The translations under genes were made by a program, and so were the position numbers. Positions 16,859-24,683 of a DNA stretch of 64,000 bases are shown piece after piece. The notes beneath the pieces are model-generated. The model was not told the DNA's origin. It did no database searches and worked only from the letters and a program-made list of their open reading frames with translations. The stretch's first letter is position 1. Every line of letters begins with the position of its first letter. Origin of the DNA: Amycolatopsis sacchari (GTDB lineage Bacteria; Actinomycetota; Actinomycetes; Mycobacteriales; Pseudonocardiaceae); NCBI RefSeq assembly GCF_900114035.1, contig NZ_FORP01000013.1, positions 1 through 64,000 of the forward strand, given 5' to 3'.

Positions 16859-17518
16859 TCACCGGTCGCCGGCGGGCTCCTGGGCCGAATAGTAGCGGGC
16901 GAGGGGCAGGAAGAGCTCGTCGACGATCGAGCGGATGCGGTCCGGCGGCACGGCTTCGAGGTCCACGAGCAGGTCGTGCCGCACCAGGTCGAACGGCAGG
17001 GCGAGCACCGCGGGCGGCACCCGCTCCAGGTCGATCTCGCCGCGGTCGTGCGCGCGCTGGTAGAGGGTCGCCACCCGGGACAGCCGTTGTTCGCCCAGGA
17101 TCCGGTCGCGGACCTGGCCCGGGGTCAGTCCGGGACCGGTGAGGAGTCCCGAAAAGGCCGTGGCGATGGCGATGGCGAAGAAGGCGGCGCGAGCCCGGCC
17201 CATGCCGGTCAGCGCGGTGACGAGGTCGTCGCGCAGGCTGCCGGTGTCGGGCAGGTCGACCGGATGGCTGATCCGGTGGTGCTCGAGTGCCGCGAGCACG
17301 AGTTCGTCCTTGTTCGCCCAGCGGCGGTACAGCACGGCGATGCCGGTGCCCGCCCGGGTGGCGACGGACTCCATGGTCAGCTTCGCGTAACCGGCTTCGA
17401 CCAGTTCCTCCCAGGCCGCGCCCAGCAGCGCGGCCTCGAGTGCGGGCCCGCGCCGCCGTTGGCGGGGAGACGGGCCGGGGGAGGAGCTCACGGCTCCCAT
17501 TATAAGGAAGGGTTGCAT
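16859..17518 (-). CDS. TetR-family regulator
   Basis: A TetR helix-turn-helix occupies about residues 25-75, with ESVATRAGTGIAVLYRRWANKDELV, followed by a C-terminal ligand-binding domain of the usual size (219 residues in all). The ATG at 17518 gives the longest form. However, a perfect TATAAT (minus strand, 17499-17504) sits seven bases before an in-frame GTG at 17491, so a leaderless start there is plausible. It diverges from the alpha/beta hydrolase at 17582, the likely target. Confidence 0.85.
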   Translation of the reverse strand: MQPFLIMGAVSSSPGPSPRQRRRGPALEAALLGAAWEELVEAGYAKLTMESVATRAGTGIAVLYRRWANKDELVLAALEHHRISHPVDLPDTGSLRDDLVTALTGMGRARAAFFAIAIATAFSGLLTGPGLTPGQVRDRILGEQRLSRVATLYQRAHDRGEIDLERVPPAVLALPFDLVRHDLLVDLEAVPPDRIRSIVDELFLPLARYYSAQEPAGDR

Positions 17519-17570
17519 CTCTTACCAGCCGGGCCTACTCTCGTAGGAGAGGGATCCAACTCTTATAAGG
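17499..17570. promoter_or_regulatory. Divergent TetR/hydrolase promoter region
   Basis: The gap holds two similar inverted AT-rich boxes, TATAAGGAAGGGTTGCATC (17501-17519) and GATCCAACTCTTATAAGG (17553-17570), one near each gene. Between them lies a short dyad, CCTAC-TCTC-GTAGG, near 17534-17547. These are candidate TetR binding sites overlapping the promoter cores. The exact operator cannot be fixed by eye. Confidence 0.5.
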
Positions 17571-17581
17571 GGAACCAGGGG

Positions 17582-18811
17582 ATGAGCACTGTGACGGAGA
17601 CGGGAACACGCGGCGTTTTCTTCGCCAACGCGAGGATGAACGCGATGACCCGGGCGATGCTCGGGCGCGTGTACACCGGTGCGGCGGACACCGGCGAGAC
17701 CTTGACGACGATCGACCGCATCACCGACGGCGACCTGGAGTCGTGGGTGAGGGAGTGGGAGGCGACCGCGGACCGCGTCGCGGCGATCGGCGACGACTGC
17801 GTGCGCCGGGGGCACCGGATCAGCGGCCGCAACGCGCTCCTGCGTGCCGCGACGTACTACGCGGTCTGCGTGATCGTGGCCGATGGGTGCGCGGAGCCCG
17901 AGGCCGTCCGGAAGCGGACCTTCGCCGCGTACCGCCGCCGCTGGGAGCAGTACCTGAGCCTCCTTGACAACCCGCCGCGGCCGCTGGAGATCCCCTACGA
18001 GGACACGACGATGCCCGGCTGGTTCTTCGCGGCGCCAGGGGAAGGACCGAAGCCGACGCTGGTGATGGTCAACGGAGCCGACGGTGCGGCGAGCTACCTG
18101 TGGCCCGGCTACGGTTCCGAGGCGACGCTGCGTGGCTACAACGTCGTGGTGTTCGACGGGCCGGGGCAGCAGCGCATGCTGTTCGAGCGGGGCGTGCCGT
18201 TCCGGCCCGACTGGGAGAACGTCCTCACCCCGGTCGTCGACCTGACACTGGGTCTTCCGGACGTGGACCCGGAGCGGCTCGTGCTGTACGCGGTCAGCCA
18301 GGGCGGGTACTGGGCCCCACGTGCGCTCGCGTTCGAGCACCGTTTCAAGGCCGCGGTCCTCGACGACGGCGTGGTCGACGTGTCGGCGGCCTGGCACGCC
18401 ATGCTGTCGCCCGAGCAGCGGGAATCGCTGGCCGCCGGGGACCGGGACGGCTTCAACGCGGCGATCGAAGCTCTTCCGGCGCGAGTCAAGTGGAACCTCA
18501 GCTGGCGGGCTCACCCGTTCGGCTGCCCGACCTTCTACGACACGTTCGTGGAAGCGGCTCGCTACCGGATCACGCCCGAACTCGCCGCGCGGATCACGAC
18601 ACCGGTGCTCATCGCCGACCCCGACCAGGAGGGGTATTTCGCCGGGCAGCCCCAGCGGCTGTACGACATGATCCCGGGGGAGAAGGTGCACGTCCGCTTC
18701 ACCGAAGCCGAGGGTGCCGCCGGCCACTGCGAGCCGATGGCCCGCTCCCTCGCCGCCCAGCGCTTCTTCGACTTCCTCGACGACCACGTCGGTCTCACCG
18801 GTTCGAAATGA
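17582..18811 (+). CDS. Alpha/beta hydrolase (FrsA/pseudooxynicotine hydrolase-like)
   Basis: A 409-residue protein with a helical N-terminal domain (about 1-140) and an alpha/beta hydrolase domain. The nucleophile elbow is AVSQGGYW (Ser in SxG context), the acid is probably in IADPDQEG, and the histidine is in AAGHCEPM near the end. This layout matches 2,6-dihydropseudooxynicotine hydrolase and related C-C or ester hydrolases. The start is ATG 17582 after AAGGGGAACCAGGGG. It diverges from a TetR gene that probably represses it. Its end overlaps the glycosyltransferase end by 17 bp. The substrate is unknown. Confidence 0.85.
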   Translation: MSTVTETGTRGVFFANARMNAMTRAMLGRVYTGAADTGETLTTIDRITDGDLESWVREWEATADRVAAIGDDCVRRGHRISGRNALLRAATYYAVCVIVADGCAEPEAVRKRTFAAYRRRWEQYLSLLDNPPRPLEIPYEDTTMPGWFFAAPGEGPKPTLVMVNGADGAASYLWPGYGSEATLRGYNVVVFDGPGQQRMLFERGVPFRPDWENVLTPVVDLTLGLPDVDPERLVLYAVSQGGYWAPRALAFEHRFKAAVLDDGVVDVSAAWHAMLSPEQRESLAAGDRDGFNAAIEALPARVKWNLSWRAHPFGCPTFYDTFVEAARYRITPELAARITTPVLIADPDQEGYFAGQPQRLYDMIPGEKVHVRFTEAEGAAGHCEPMARSLAAQRFFDFLDDHVGLTGSK

Positions 18812-19880
18812 GCCGGTCCAGCACTTCGGCGGGCGTGGGGCAGGCGCGGATCTGATCCCGCACCTGCTCGGCGGCCTGCCGGTAGCGGGGATCGGCGAGC
18901 ACCTCCGTCGCGGCCGTCCCCGCGGCGCCGGTCTCGCTGATCACCCGCGCGGCTCCCACGTGCTCGGCGCGCGCGGCGTTGAACGGCTGGTCCGCCATGA
19001 ACGGCTGGATGACCAGCGGCAGGCCGGCCGAGAGCGCACTGAGCACGGTTCCCGTGCCTCCGGCCGACACCACCACGTCCGCGGCGCCGAGCAACTCCGC
19101 GAGCGGGGTGAACCCGACGTGGTGGACGCGCGGGTGCGCGACGAGCTCCGCGGGGAGGTCATTGGTACAGACCACGTTGAACCCCGCTCCGGACAGCGCG
19201 GCGGCGAGCCCGGTCGCGACGCCGGGGTCCGGCAGGGTGGTGCCCAGGGTGAGCAGCGCGGTGGGTAAGCCGGGGTCGGCGAAGGAGGCCGGTCCGGGGG
19301 CCGAATCCGGGCGCTGGTAGGGCTGGAACCGCACCGGGTGGCGGTCGGCGGGCCAAGGGCCCGCGTGCAGCAGCTCCGGATAGGGGTCGAGGTAGGCGAG
19401 GCGCGGGGACGCCCGCAGGTCGTACTTCCGCAGCTCACTCGCCCACCGGTGGTCGAGCGCTTCGTGGAAGGGCGCCGGCAGCCCGCCGGAGATGCCGTGC
19501 GCGGCCCACGGGACCGCGAGTGCGGCGGCGATCATCGGTCCGACGAAGTCCAGGGGATCGCACAGCACCAGGTCCGGCGCGAACTGCCGGGCCCGCTCCA
19601 GGGCCGGGGGGAAGGTCATGTCCACCCGGGTGCCCGCGAACATCTCGGCGGCCTCGGGGCCGGGGGCGGTCCAGTCCCTGCCGAGGCGGCGGACGGTCGT
19701 CTCGCGCTGGACCCGGATCGACGGTCCCGCGACCAGCACGTCGAAAGGGGCCACCAGGTCGCGGAGGTCCATTGAGGACAGAACGGCGACGTCGTGGCCG
19801 GCGTCGCGGGCCGCGGTGGCCATCGGCAGCAGCGGTAGCAGGTGGCCGGCGACGGGCACGGCACTGATCAGCAGGCGCAT
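18795..19880 (-). CDS. Glycosyltransferase, UDP-glycosyltransferase/macrolide type
   Basis: A 361-residue GT-B fold enzyme. The N-terminal acceptor domain starts with LISAVPVAGHLLPLLPM. The C-terminal donor domain has HHVGFTPLAELL and VSAGGTGTVLSALSAGLPLVIQP, the nucleotide-sugar binding motif of the family. It probably attaches a sugar to a small lipophilic acceptor, as in natural-product decoration or detoxification. ATG 19880 lacks a clear ribosome site. A perfect 29-bp palindrome lies 17 bp upstream, shared with the divergent MarR gene, so MarR control is likely. Confidence 0.88.
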   Translation of the reverse strand: MRLLISAVPVAGHLLPLLPMATAARDAGHDVAVLSSMDLRDLVAPFDVLVAGPSIRVQRETTVRRLGRDWTAPGPEAAEMFAGTRVDMTFPPALERARQFAPDLVLCDPLDFVGPMIAAALAVPWAAHGISGGLPAPFHEALDHRWASELRKYDLRASPRLAYLDPYPELLHAGPWPADRHPVRFQPYQRPDSAPGPASFADPGLPTALLTLGTTLPDPGVATGLAAALSGAGFNVVCTNDLPAELVAHPRVHHVGFTPLAELLGAADVVVSAGGTGTVLSALSAGLPLVIQPFMADQPFNAARAEHVGAARVISETGAAGTAATEVLADPRYRQAAEQVRDQIRACPTPAEVLDRLISNR

Positions 19881-19896
19881 GGGGGAGGACCGTAGC

Positions 19897-19925
19897 ACCG
19901 ATGCGTGCGAATCGCACGCATCGGT
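19897..19925. promoter_or_regulatory. 29-bp perfect palindrome, MarR operator candidate
   Basis: The sequence forms two 14-base arms around a single central base (arm ACCGATGCGTGCGA). It is the longest perfect palindrome I found here. It lies between the divergent glycosyltransferase and MarR genes and overlaps both promoter zones, the expected setting for a self-regulated MarR repressor. Confidence 0.82.
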
Positions 19926-19944
19926 CGCGGCCTATGCTCGCCCG

Positions 19945-20379
19945 GTGGACGACGACCAGGCCGACCGGCTCCAGCGGGTGCTCAACCAGCTCATGCTGCC
20001 GCGGAACCGCAACCGGCTGTGCGCGCCGGTCATCGCCGCGGCGCCGGTCAGCCTCGATGCGCAGAGCTATTTCCTGCTGATCACCCTGGCGCGGCGCGGC
20101 CCGCTCTCCGCGGCGCAGGCGGCTGATGCGATCGGGATCGACCGCTCCGGCACCAGCCGCTACGCGGACCGGTTGAGCCGCGAAGGTCTGCTCTTTCGGG
20201 AACCCGATGCGGCCGATCGGCGGGCGAGCCTGCTCTCGCTGACTCCTGAGGGCCGCCGGCTGGCCGCCGAGTTGAACGAGGTGCTGGCCCGGAACGTGCG
20301 CTCGATGATCGGGTCCTGGCCGGAGGACCGGCTGAACGTGCTCATCGAGGGCATCGAACTCCTCCTTGGCGAGTCCTAG
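19945..20379 (+). CDS. MarR-family regulator
   Basis: A 144-residue protein. The winged helix-turn-helix spans about 50-110, with SAAQAADAIGIDRSGTSRYADRLSREGLL and the wing DAADRRASLLSLTPEG. No ATG fits; GTG 19945 lies six bases after a TATGCT -10-like element, so the message may be leaderless. It diverges from the glycosyltransferase across the 29-bp palindrome. Its stop overlaps that of the carboxylesterase by 4 bp on the opposite strand. Confidence 0.87.
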   Translation: MDDDQADRLQRVLNQLMLPRNRNRLCAPVIAAAPVSLDAQSYFLLITLARRGPLSAAQAADAIGIDRSGTSRYADRLSREGLLFREPDAADRRASLLSLTPEGRRLAAELNEVLARNVRSMIGSWPEDRLNVLIEGIELLLGES

Positions 20380-21944
20380 CCGCGGTCCCAGAACGCGCAG
20401 TCGTGCGTGGCGGCGAAATCGGTCTCGGTGCCGGGAGCGGGTGGCAGGAGTGATTGCACCCGCTGGCTGCCGTCGCCGAAGGACGGCCAGCGCGGGGTGC
20501 CCGCAGCGGTGGGCGACCCGGTCTTGGCGAAGTTCGTCCAGTACGTGCGCATGACCGTCGCCAGCTGCTGTTGCTGCGCCGACAGCGTCTTGGGGTAGGC
20601 GGCGTAGGGCAGGCCCAGCAGGTACTGGAGTTCGGACGCGTGCGGTGCGCCGTACGGGAAGCCCGCCGGGGGCAGGAAGTCCTCCGGTGCGTTCTCGTCG
20701 TTGAACTCGTAGGCGAAGGTCGGCACGAAGCGTGCGGCGGACCGGTCGATCGTCAGTGCGGGGCAGGCGAAGACCGCGTCCGTGCCGACCGCGCCGAGCG
20801 CGAGGGCCGGGCTGGGGTAGGCGGTCAGCGGGTACCGGGCGGCGACGGCCGCGGCGCGGGCCGGGGAGACCCCGAGGGCGGCGGAGATCATCGCCTGGTA
20901 GTCGGCCGCCGTGACGGGCCGGCCCGCGAGCGTGCTGCCCGCCACCATCAGCCGCCATTCGTCGTGGTTCGTGCCGTTGAGGATCGGGACGTGGTTGAAC
21001 AGGCCGGTGGCCAGGGCGGTCCCCACCGGCCGCGGCAGCACCTCGGTGTCGAGGTTCGGGCGGTACTCGGTGGCCTCGTCGGCCAGGATCGTGGAGACGG
21101 GCAGGGCGCGCAGGCACGCCGCGCTCTGGTCGGCGCAGCCCGCCTTGGCGGCGAAATCCGTTCCCGCCGACTCGGCCGCCGCGAGCGTCGTCTGCGTGGT
21201 GTCGTAGGAGCCGCTCTCGGCGATCGCTCGCTCGAACAGCCCGGCCGCCTGGGGTGAGACGACCTGTGCCAGCGCGGACGCCCCGCCCGCGGACTCCCCG
21301 AAGATCGTGATGTTGTGCGCGTCCCCGTGGAAGCCGGAGATGCTGCCTCGCACCCAGCGCAGGGCGGCCTGCTGGTCCATGAGGCCGTAGTCGCCCGACT
21401 GGCCGCGTGCGTCGGCCAGTGCCGGGTGCGCCAGGAAACCGAGCGCGCCCACCCGGTAGTTGATCGTGACCACGGTGACGCCGTCGGCCACCAGTGCCGC
21501 GGGGTCGTAGAAGCTGCCCGCTCCACTGTGGAACCCGCCGCCGGGGATCCACACCATGACCGGGAAACCGGAGCGTGGCGGCTTGCGGTGGGGCGTGTAG
21601 ATGTTCAGGTACAGGCAGTCTTCCGCCGTGCTGGGCCGGCCGAAGGGGCCCGTGGGTTGCGCGCAGTCGGGCGCGAACCGCGTCGCGTCCCGTACACCGG
21701 ACCACTTCGAGGCCGGCTGCGGCGGCTGCCACCGCAATGCACCGACCGGCGGTGCGGCATACGGGATGCCGAGGAACTCGTCGACCGGCCCCGCGGCGAG
21801 GCCGCGGACCGGGCCGCCGCTGGTGTGGACCACCAGGTCGTCGGCGGCCGCGTGCCCGCTGGACGCGGACGTGAGCAGCGCGCCCAGGGCGGTGCCCAGG
21901 GTGACCAGCACGGCCGCCAGCCGGGCGGTCCGTCGTGCGAACAT
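20376..21944 (-). CDS. Secreted type B carboxylesterase
   Basis: A 522-residue esterase with a signal peptide: MFARRTARLAAVL, a hydrophobic core, then SGHAAA as the probable cleavage site. The family signature appears as IPYAAPPVG, EDCLYLNIY, the oxyanion-hole GGGFH and the nucleophile in FGESAGGAS. Cysteines near CAQ, EDC and CADQSAAC could form disulfides, as in exported members. It should hydrolyse esters outside the cell. The nearest upstream gene on the same strand is a TetR regulator ending 16 bp before it, so the two are probably co-transcribed. Confidence 0.9.
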   Translation of the reverse strand: MFARRTARLAAVLVTLGTALGALLTSASSGHAAADDLVVHTSGGPVRGLAAGPVDEFLGIPYAAPPVGALRWQPPQPASKWSGVRDATRFAPDCAQPTGPFGRPSTAEDCLYLNIYTPHRKPPRSGFPVMVWIPGGGFHSGAGSFYDPAALVADGVTVVTINYRVGALGFLAHPALADARGQSGDYGLMDQQAALRWVRGSISGFHGDAHNITIFGESAGGASALAQVVSPQAAGLFERAIAESGSYDTTQTTLAAAESAGTDFAAKAGCADQSAACLRALPVSTILADEATEYRPNLDTEVLPRPVGTALATGLFNHVPILNGTNHDEWRLMVAGSTLAGRPVTAADYQAMISAALGVSPARAAAVAARYPLTAYPSPALALGAVGTDAVFACPALTIDRSAARFVPTFAYEFNDENAPEDFLPPAGFPYGAPHASELQYLLGLPYAAYPKTLSAQQQQLATVMRTYWTNFAKTGSPTAAGTPRWPSFGDGSQRVQSLLPPAPGTETDFAATHDCAFWDRG

Positions 21945-21960
21945 TTTCGGGCTCCCGTCT

Positions 21961-22518
21961 TCACAGGGTGGCGAAGAAGTTTTCGGCCGCGTCCTGCACG
22001 CGGTCCCGGTCGCCGGTGGCGAGCAGGTCGAGCAGCAGGCCGCGGATGGTCGCGATCACCAGGGTGGCCCTGCGCGTCGCCGTCGCCGGGTCGGTGCCGG
22101 GGCCTTGGGCACCGGTCAGTGCGTTCATCCAGTCCGCGACGACGTGCTCGAGGAAGTCCGGGAACTGGTGCGGCGCCTGCAAAGCGCGGCCGTAGACGGC
22201 GAAGAACAGTCTGAATTCCGCTGCCCGCCGGGGTGCGGAGGTCCGTGCCCACACCGCGCGAGCCGCGGTCGCGAGGTCGGGCTGCTGCCCGAGCGCGTCG
22301 CCGGTGGCGGCGAAGATGCGTTCCCGCAGGCGTTCGAGGACCTCCTCGAGCATCTGTTCCTTCGAGCCGAACCGGTGCACCAGCGTGGTGGGTGACACGC
22401 CGAGGGCGGTGGCCAGTGGCCGCCAGGACACTTCGGAGAACCCGTGCTCGACGGTGTAGTCGACCACCGCGTCCAGCAACTCCGCCCGCCGTTGGTGGTC
22501 GACCGGTCTGCCCGCCAC
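21961..22518 (-). CDS. TetR-family regulator
   Basis: A 185-residue regulator with an N-terminal helix-turn-helix (about 10-55, RPLATALGVSPTTLVHRFGSKEQML). The GTG at 22518 has GGGAGG five bases before it. It lies directly upstream of the secreted carboxylesterase. On the other side is a divergent start signal whose gene seems to be missing. Confidence 0.86.
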   Translation of the reverse strand: MAGRPVDHQRRAELLDAVVDYTVEHGFSEVSWRPLATALGVSPTTLVHRFGSKEQMLEEVLERLRERIFAATGDALGQQPDLATAARAVWARTSAPRRAAEFRLFFAVYGRALQAPHQFPDFLEHVVADWMNALTGAQGPGTDPATATRRATLVIATIRGLLLDLLATGDRDRVQDAAENFFATL

Positions 22519-22540
22519 GCCGCCTCCCGGTATTCTAGGC

Positions 22541-22585
22541 TTGAATTTCTAATACAGACGTTCAAAGAATAGGAGCAGACCGGTG
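22541..22585 (+). promoter_or_regulatory. Orphan divergent promoter and ribosome site with no gene left
   Basis: TTGAAT, an 18-bp spacer and AAGAAT are followed by AGGAG and, seven bases later, a GTG at 22583. The frame from this GTG is open for only about 46 codons and runs antisense into iclR, with no recognisable family. This looks like the remaining 5' end of a gene once divergent from the TetR repressor. Confidence 0.4.
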
Positions 22586-22668
22586 CCCCCGTCAACCGTG
22601 GCGCAGGCCACCAGGCGTCACCCCGGCGGGAGGTCAGTCCACAGGGGACAATGGACGCTCGCGGAACG

Positions 22669-23463
22669 TCAGAGCAGGCGGCCGAGCGCCGAGGCCTGGG
22701 CGCGCAGGACCGGGAGGTAGCGGCGGCGCATCTCCTCCATGGTCACCCGCGCCACGAACACGCTGGTGCTCATGGCCGCGTGCACGCGCCCCGCCGAGTC
22801 GACGACCGGAACCGCCATCGACCGCATGCCCAGTTCCAGCTCCTCGTCGGTGACGGCGAACCCTTCCGCGGCGGCCGCCTCGATCCGGTCCCGGATCTCC
22901 GGGATCGTGGTCACCGAATGGGGAGTGGTCCTGCGTGGTTCGCAGGTGCGCAGGTACCGCTCCCGCTCCTCCTCCGGCAGCCCGGCGAGCAGGACGCGAC
23001 CCGTGGCCGACGCGTACGCGGGCAGGCGCGCGCCCAGCCGCACGCCGGTGGACACGATGCGGTGCACCTCCGCCCGCGCGACGAACAGGGCGGTGCCCTC
23101 GTCGTAGACCGCGAGCGACATCGACTCGCCCAGCTCGTCGCGGCCGGCCTCCACGAAGGGCCTGGCGAGCGTCGGCAGCGTCGCGCCTTCCAGGTACGCC
23201 TCGCCCAGCCGCATCATGCGCGGGGTGGGGCGGAAGTAGCGGTCCTCCTGCACCAGGTAGCCGAGCTCGGTCAGGGTCAGCAGGCACCGGCGCGCGGCGG
23301 CGGGGGAGAGCGACACCGCGCGGGCGGCCTCCGTCACCGTCATCTGCGTCCGCTCCGCGCCGAACGCCTCGATGACGGCCAGCCCCTTGGCGAGCCCGGC
23401 CATGCCTTCGGACGGTGGGGACGGGCGGGTCCGGTCGTTCGCAGGCCTGGTGTCCGAACTCAT
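22669..23463 (-). CDS. IclR-family regulator
   Basis: A 264-residue IclR protein. The winged helix (about 22-85) has TEAARAVSLSPAAARRCLLTLTELGYL, and the effector domain (about 100-260) has the conserved YASATGRVLLAGLPEEE and AAAAEGFAVTDEELELGMRS. The closest groups by feel are PcaR/PobR/CatR-type regulators of aromatic-acid pathways. A TTCG-N5-CGAA box lies 20 bp upstream, and four related boxes are in the decarboxylase/transporter divergent region. It therefore probably controls these genes and itself. Confidence 0.9.
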   Translation of the reverse strand: MSSDTRPANDRTRPSPPSEGMAGLAKGLAVIEAFGAERTQMTVTEAARAVSLSPAAARRCLLTLTELGYLVQEDRYFRPTPRMMRLGEAYLEGATLPTLARPFVEAGRDELGESMSLAVYDEGTALFVARAEVHRIVSTGVRLGARLPAYASATGRVLLAGLPEEERERYLRTCEPRRTTPHSVTTIPEIRDRIEAAAAEGFAVTDEELELGMRSMAVPVVDSAGRVHAAMSTSVFVARVTMEEMRRRYLPVLRAQASALGRLL

Positions 23464-23483
23464 GTGCGCAGTCTAGCCACTTC

Positions 23484-23496
23484 TTCGGTATCCGAA
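23484..23496. promoter_or_regulatory. IclR box upstream of iclR
   Basis: TTCGGTATCCGAA fits the consensus TTCG-N5-CGAA that recurs in the decarboxylase/transporter intergenic region. It is a single copy here, 20 bp before the iclR start, suggesting autoregulation. Confidence 0.65.
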
Positions 23497-23508
23497 AACC
23501 GCCGGGTT

Positions 23509-24471
23509 TCAGAGCTTCAGCAGGGCCTCCGCGTTGCGGTGGCAGATCTTCGCCCGGTCCTCGTCGCTGATCGGCGCGTTGTCGATGAACTCCACCCCCT
23601 CGGAGTTGAGCTCGAACGGGTAGTCCACCGCGAACAGGACGCGGTCGATGCCCACCGTTTCCACGGCGCACAGCAGGGCCGGGTCCGAGAAGTGCCCGCT
23701 GGTGGTGATGTAGAAGTTCTCCCTGAGGTAGTCCAGCGGTTCCTTGCGCAGCGTGGTGCCGAAGCTGGCGCGCTTGAAGCTCCGGTTCAGCCGCCACGCC
23801 ATGTACGGGATGTTCTCGCCCATGTGCCCGAGGATGAGGTTGAAGCGCGGGAACGCGTCGAAGACACCGCTGAACAACAGGCGCAACGCGTGGGTGCCGG
23901 CCTCGAACGCGAAGCCCCAGCTCGGCCCGAGCAGCTCCGGGTGACCTTCGAAGATGCGCAGCTCGTCCGCCTGCTGGGGGCGCACCGGGTGCAGGTAGAG
24001 CGGCACGCCGAGCGCCTGCGCCCGCTCGTAGACGGGCCAGAAGTCCTTGTGGTCCAGGTAGCGGCCGCACGAGTGACCGTTGATCATCGCGCCACGCAGG
24101 CCCAGTTCGCGCACGGCGCGTTCGAGCTCGTCGGCCGCGGCGGCCGGGTCCTGCAGGGGCAGGACGGCGAAACCGGCGAACCGGCCGGGGTGCGCGGCCA
24201 CCCGGCCGGCGAGGTAGTCGTTGGTCGCCTGGGCGGCCTTCACCGCCGTGGCGGCGTCCGGCTCGGCCTGGATCCCCGGCTGGCGCAGGGACAGGACCTG
24301 CGTGGTGATGCCGTTCTCGTCCATGTCCCGCAACCGCTGCTCGCCGATGTCGAGCGTGTGCCCCAGTACGTACTCGACGTGGCTGGGGTCGATGACGAAC
24401 TTCGAGCCGCGGGAGTAGCGGTCGTAGAGCTCCTCGGTGACGAAGTGCTCCTCGAGCGCGATGCGTTTCAT
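23509..24471 (-). CDS. Amidohydrolase-family decarboxylase (gamma-resorcylate decarboxylase-like)
   Basis: A 320-residue metal-dependent TIM barrel of the ACMSD type. The N-terminal metal motif is E-x-H in MKRIALEEHF. Further ligands lie in LYLHPVRP, LILGHMGENIPY and FAVDYPFE. The ExH form (rather than HxH) is typical of gamma-resorcylate (2,6-dihydroxybenzoate) and salicylate-type non-oxidative decarboxylases. It would remove CO2 from a hydroxybenzoate. ATG 24471 gives the normal N-terminus; the longer frame adds unrelated residues. It diverges from a BASS transporter and shares IclR boxes with it. The exact substrate is open. Confidence 0.85.
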   Translation of the reverse strand: MKRIALEEHFVTEELYDRYSRGSKFVIDPSHVEYVLGHTLDIGEQRLRDMDENGITTQVLSLRQPGIQAEPDAATAVKAAQATNDYLAGRVAAHPGRFAGFAVLPLQDPAAAADELERAVRELGLRGAMINGHSCGRYLDHKDFWPVYERAQALGVPLYLHPVRPQQADELRIFEGHPELLGPSWGFAFEAGTHALRLLFSGVFDAFPRFNLILGHMGENIPYMAWRLNRSFKRASFGTTLRKEPLDYLRENFYITTSGHFSDPALLCAVETVGIDRVLFAVDYPFELNSEGVEFIDNAPISDEDRAKICHRNAEALLKL

Positions 24472-24482
24472 CGAGACCTGCT

Positions 24483-24656
24483 TTCGGATAACGAACGAAC
24501 CAACGAATATCGAAAAGTACAGCAGGCATCGGCAACAGGTGTCAAGGCGCGGGCTCTTGTGGTGCACCAGGCACTATCGACGCGCGGTGCCCTCTTGACA
24601 CATCGGGTTAAGCTGAGGAATCCGTTCGGTGTTCGAAGAGAATTTCGCTATCCGAA
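24483..24656. promoter_or_regulatory. Two pairs of IclR boxes in the decarboxylase/transporter divergent region
   Basis: Boxes at 24483-24495 (TTCGGATAACGAA), 24502-24514 (TTCGATATTCGTT on the minus strand), 24625-24637 (TTCGGTGTTCGAA) and 24644-24656 (TTCGCTATCCGAA) fit TTCG-N5-CGAA, the second with mismatches. Within each pair the centres are exactly 19 bp apart. One pair lies near each gene, as expected for an IclR tetramer acting on both promoters. Confidence 0.72.
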
Positions 24657-24683
24657 TACCGGCGATCCCGGAAGGACTGTCCC

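Noticed and set aside
15578-17581. A long upstream extension of the alpha/beta hydrolase frame
   Set aside because: It runs antisense through the MerR, small-protein and TetR genes. The hydrolase has a proper start at 17582.
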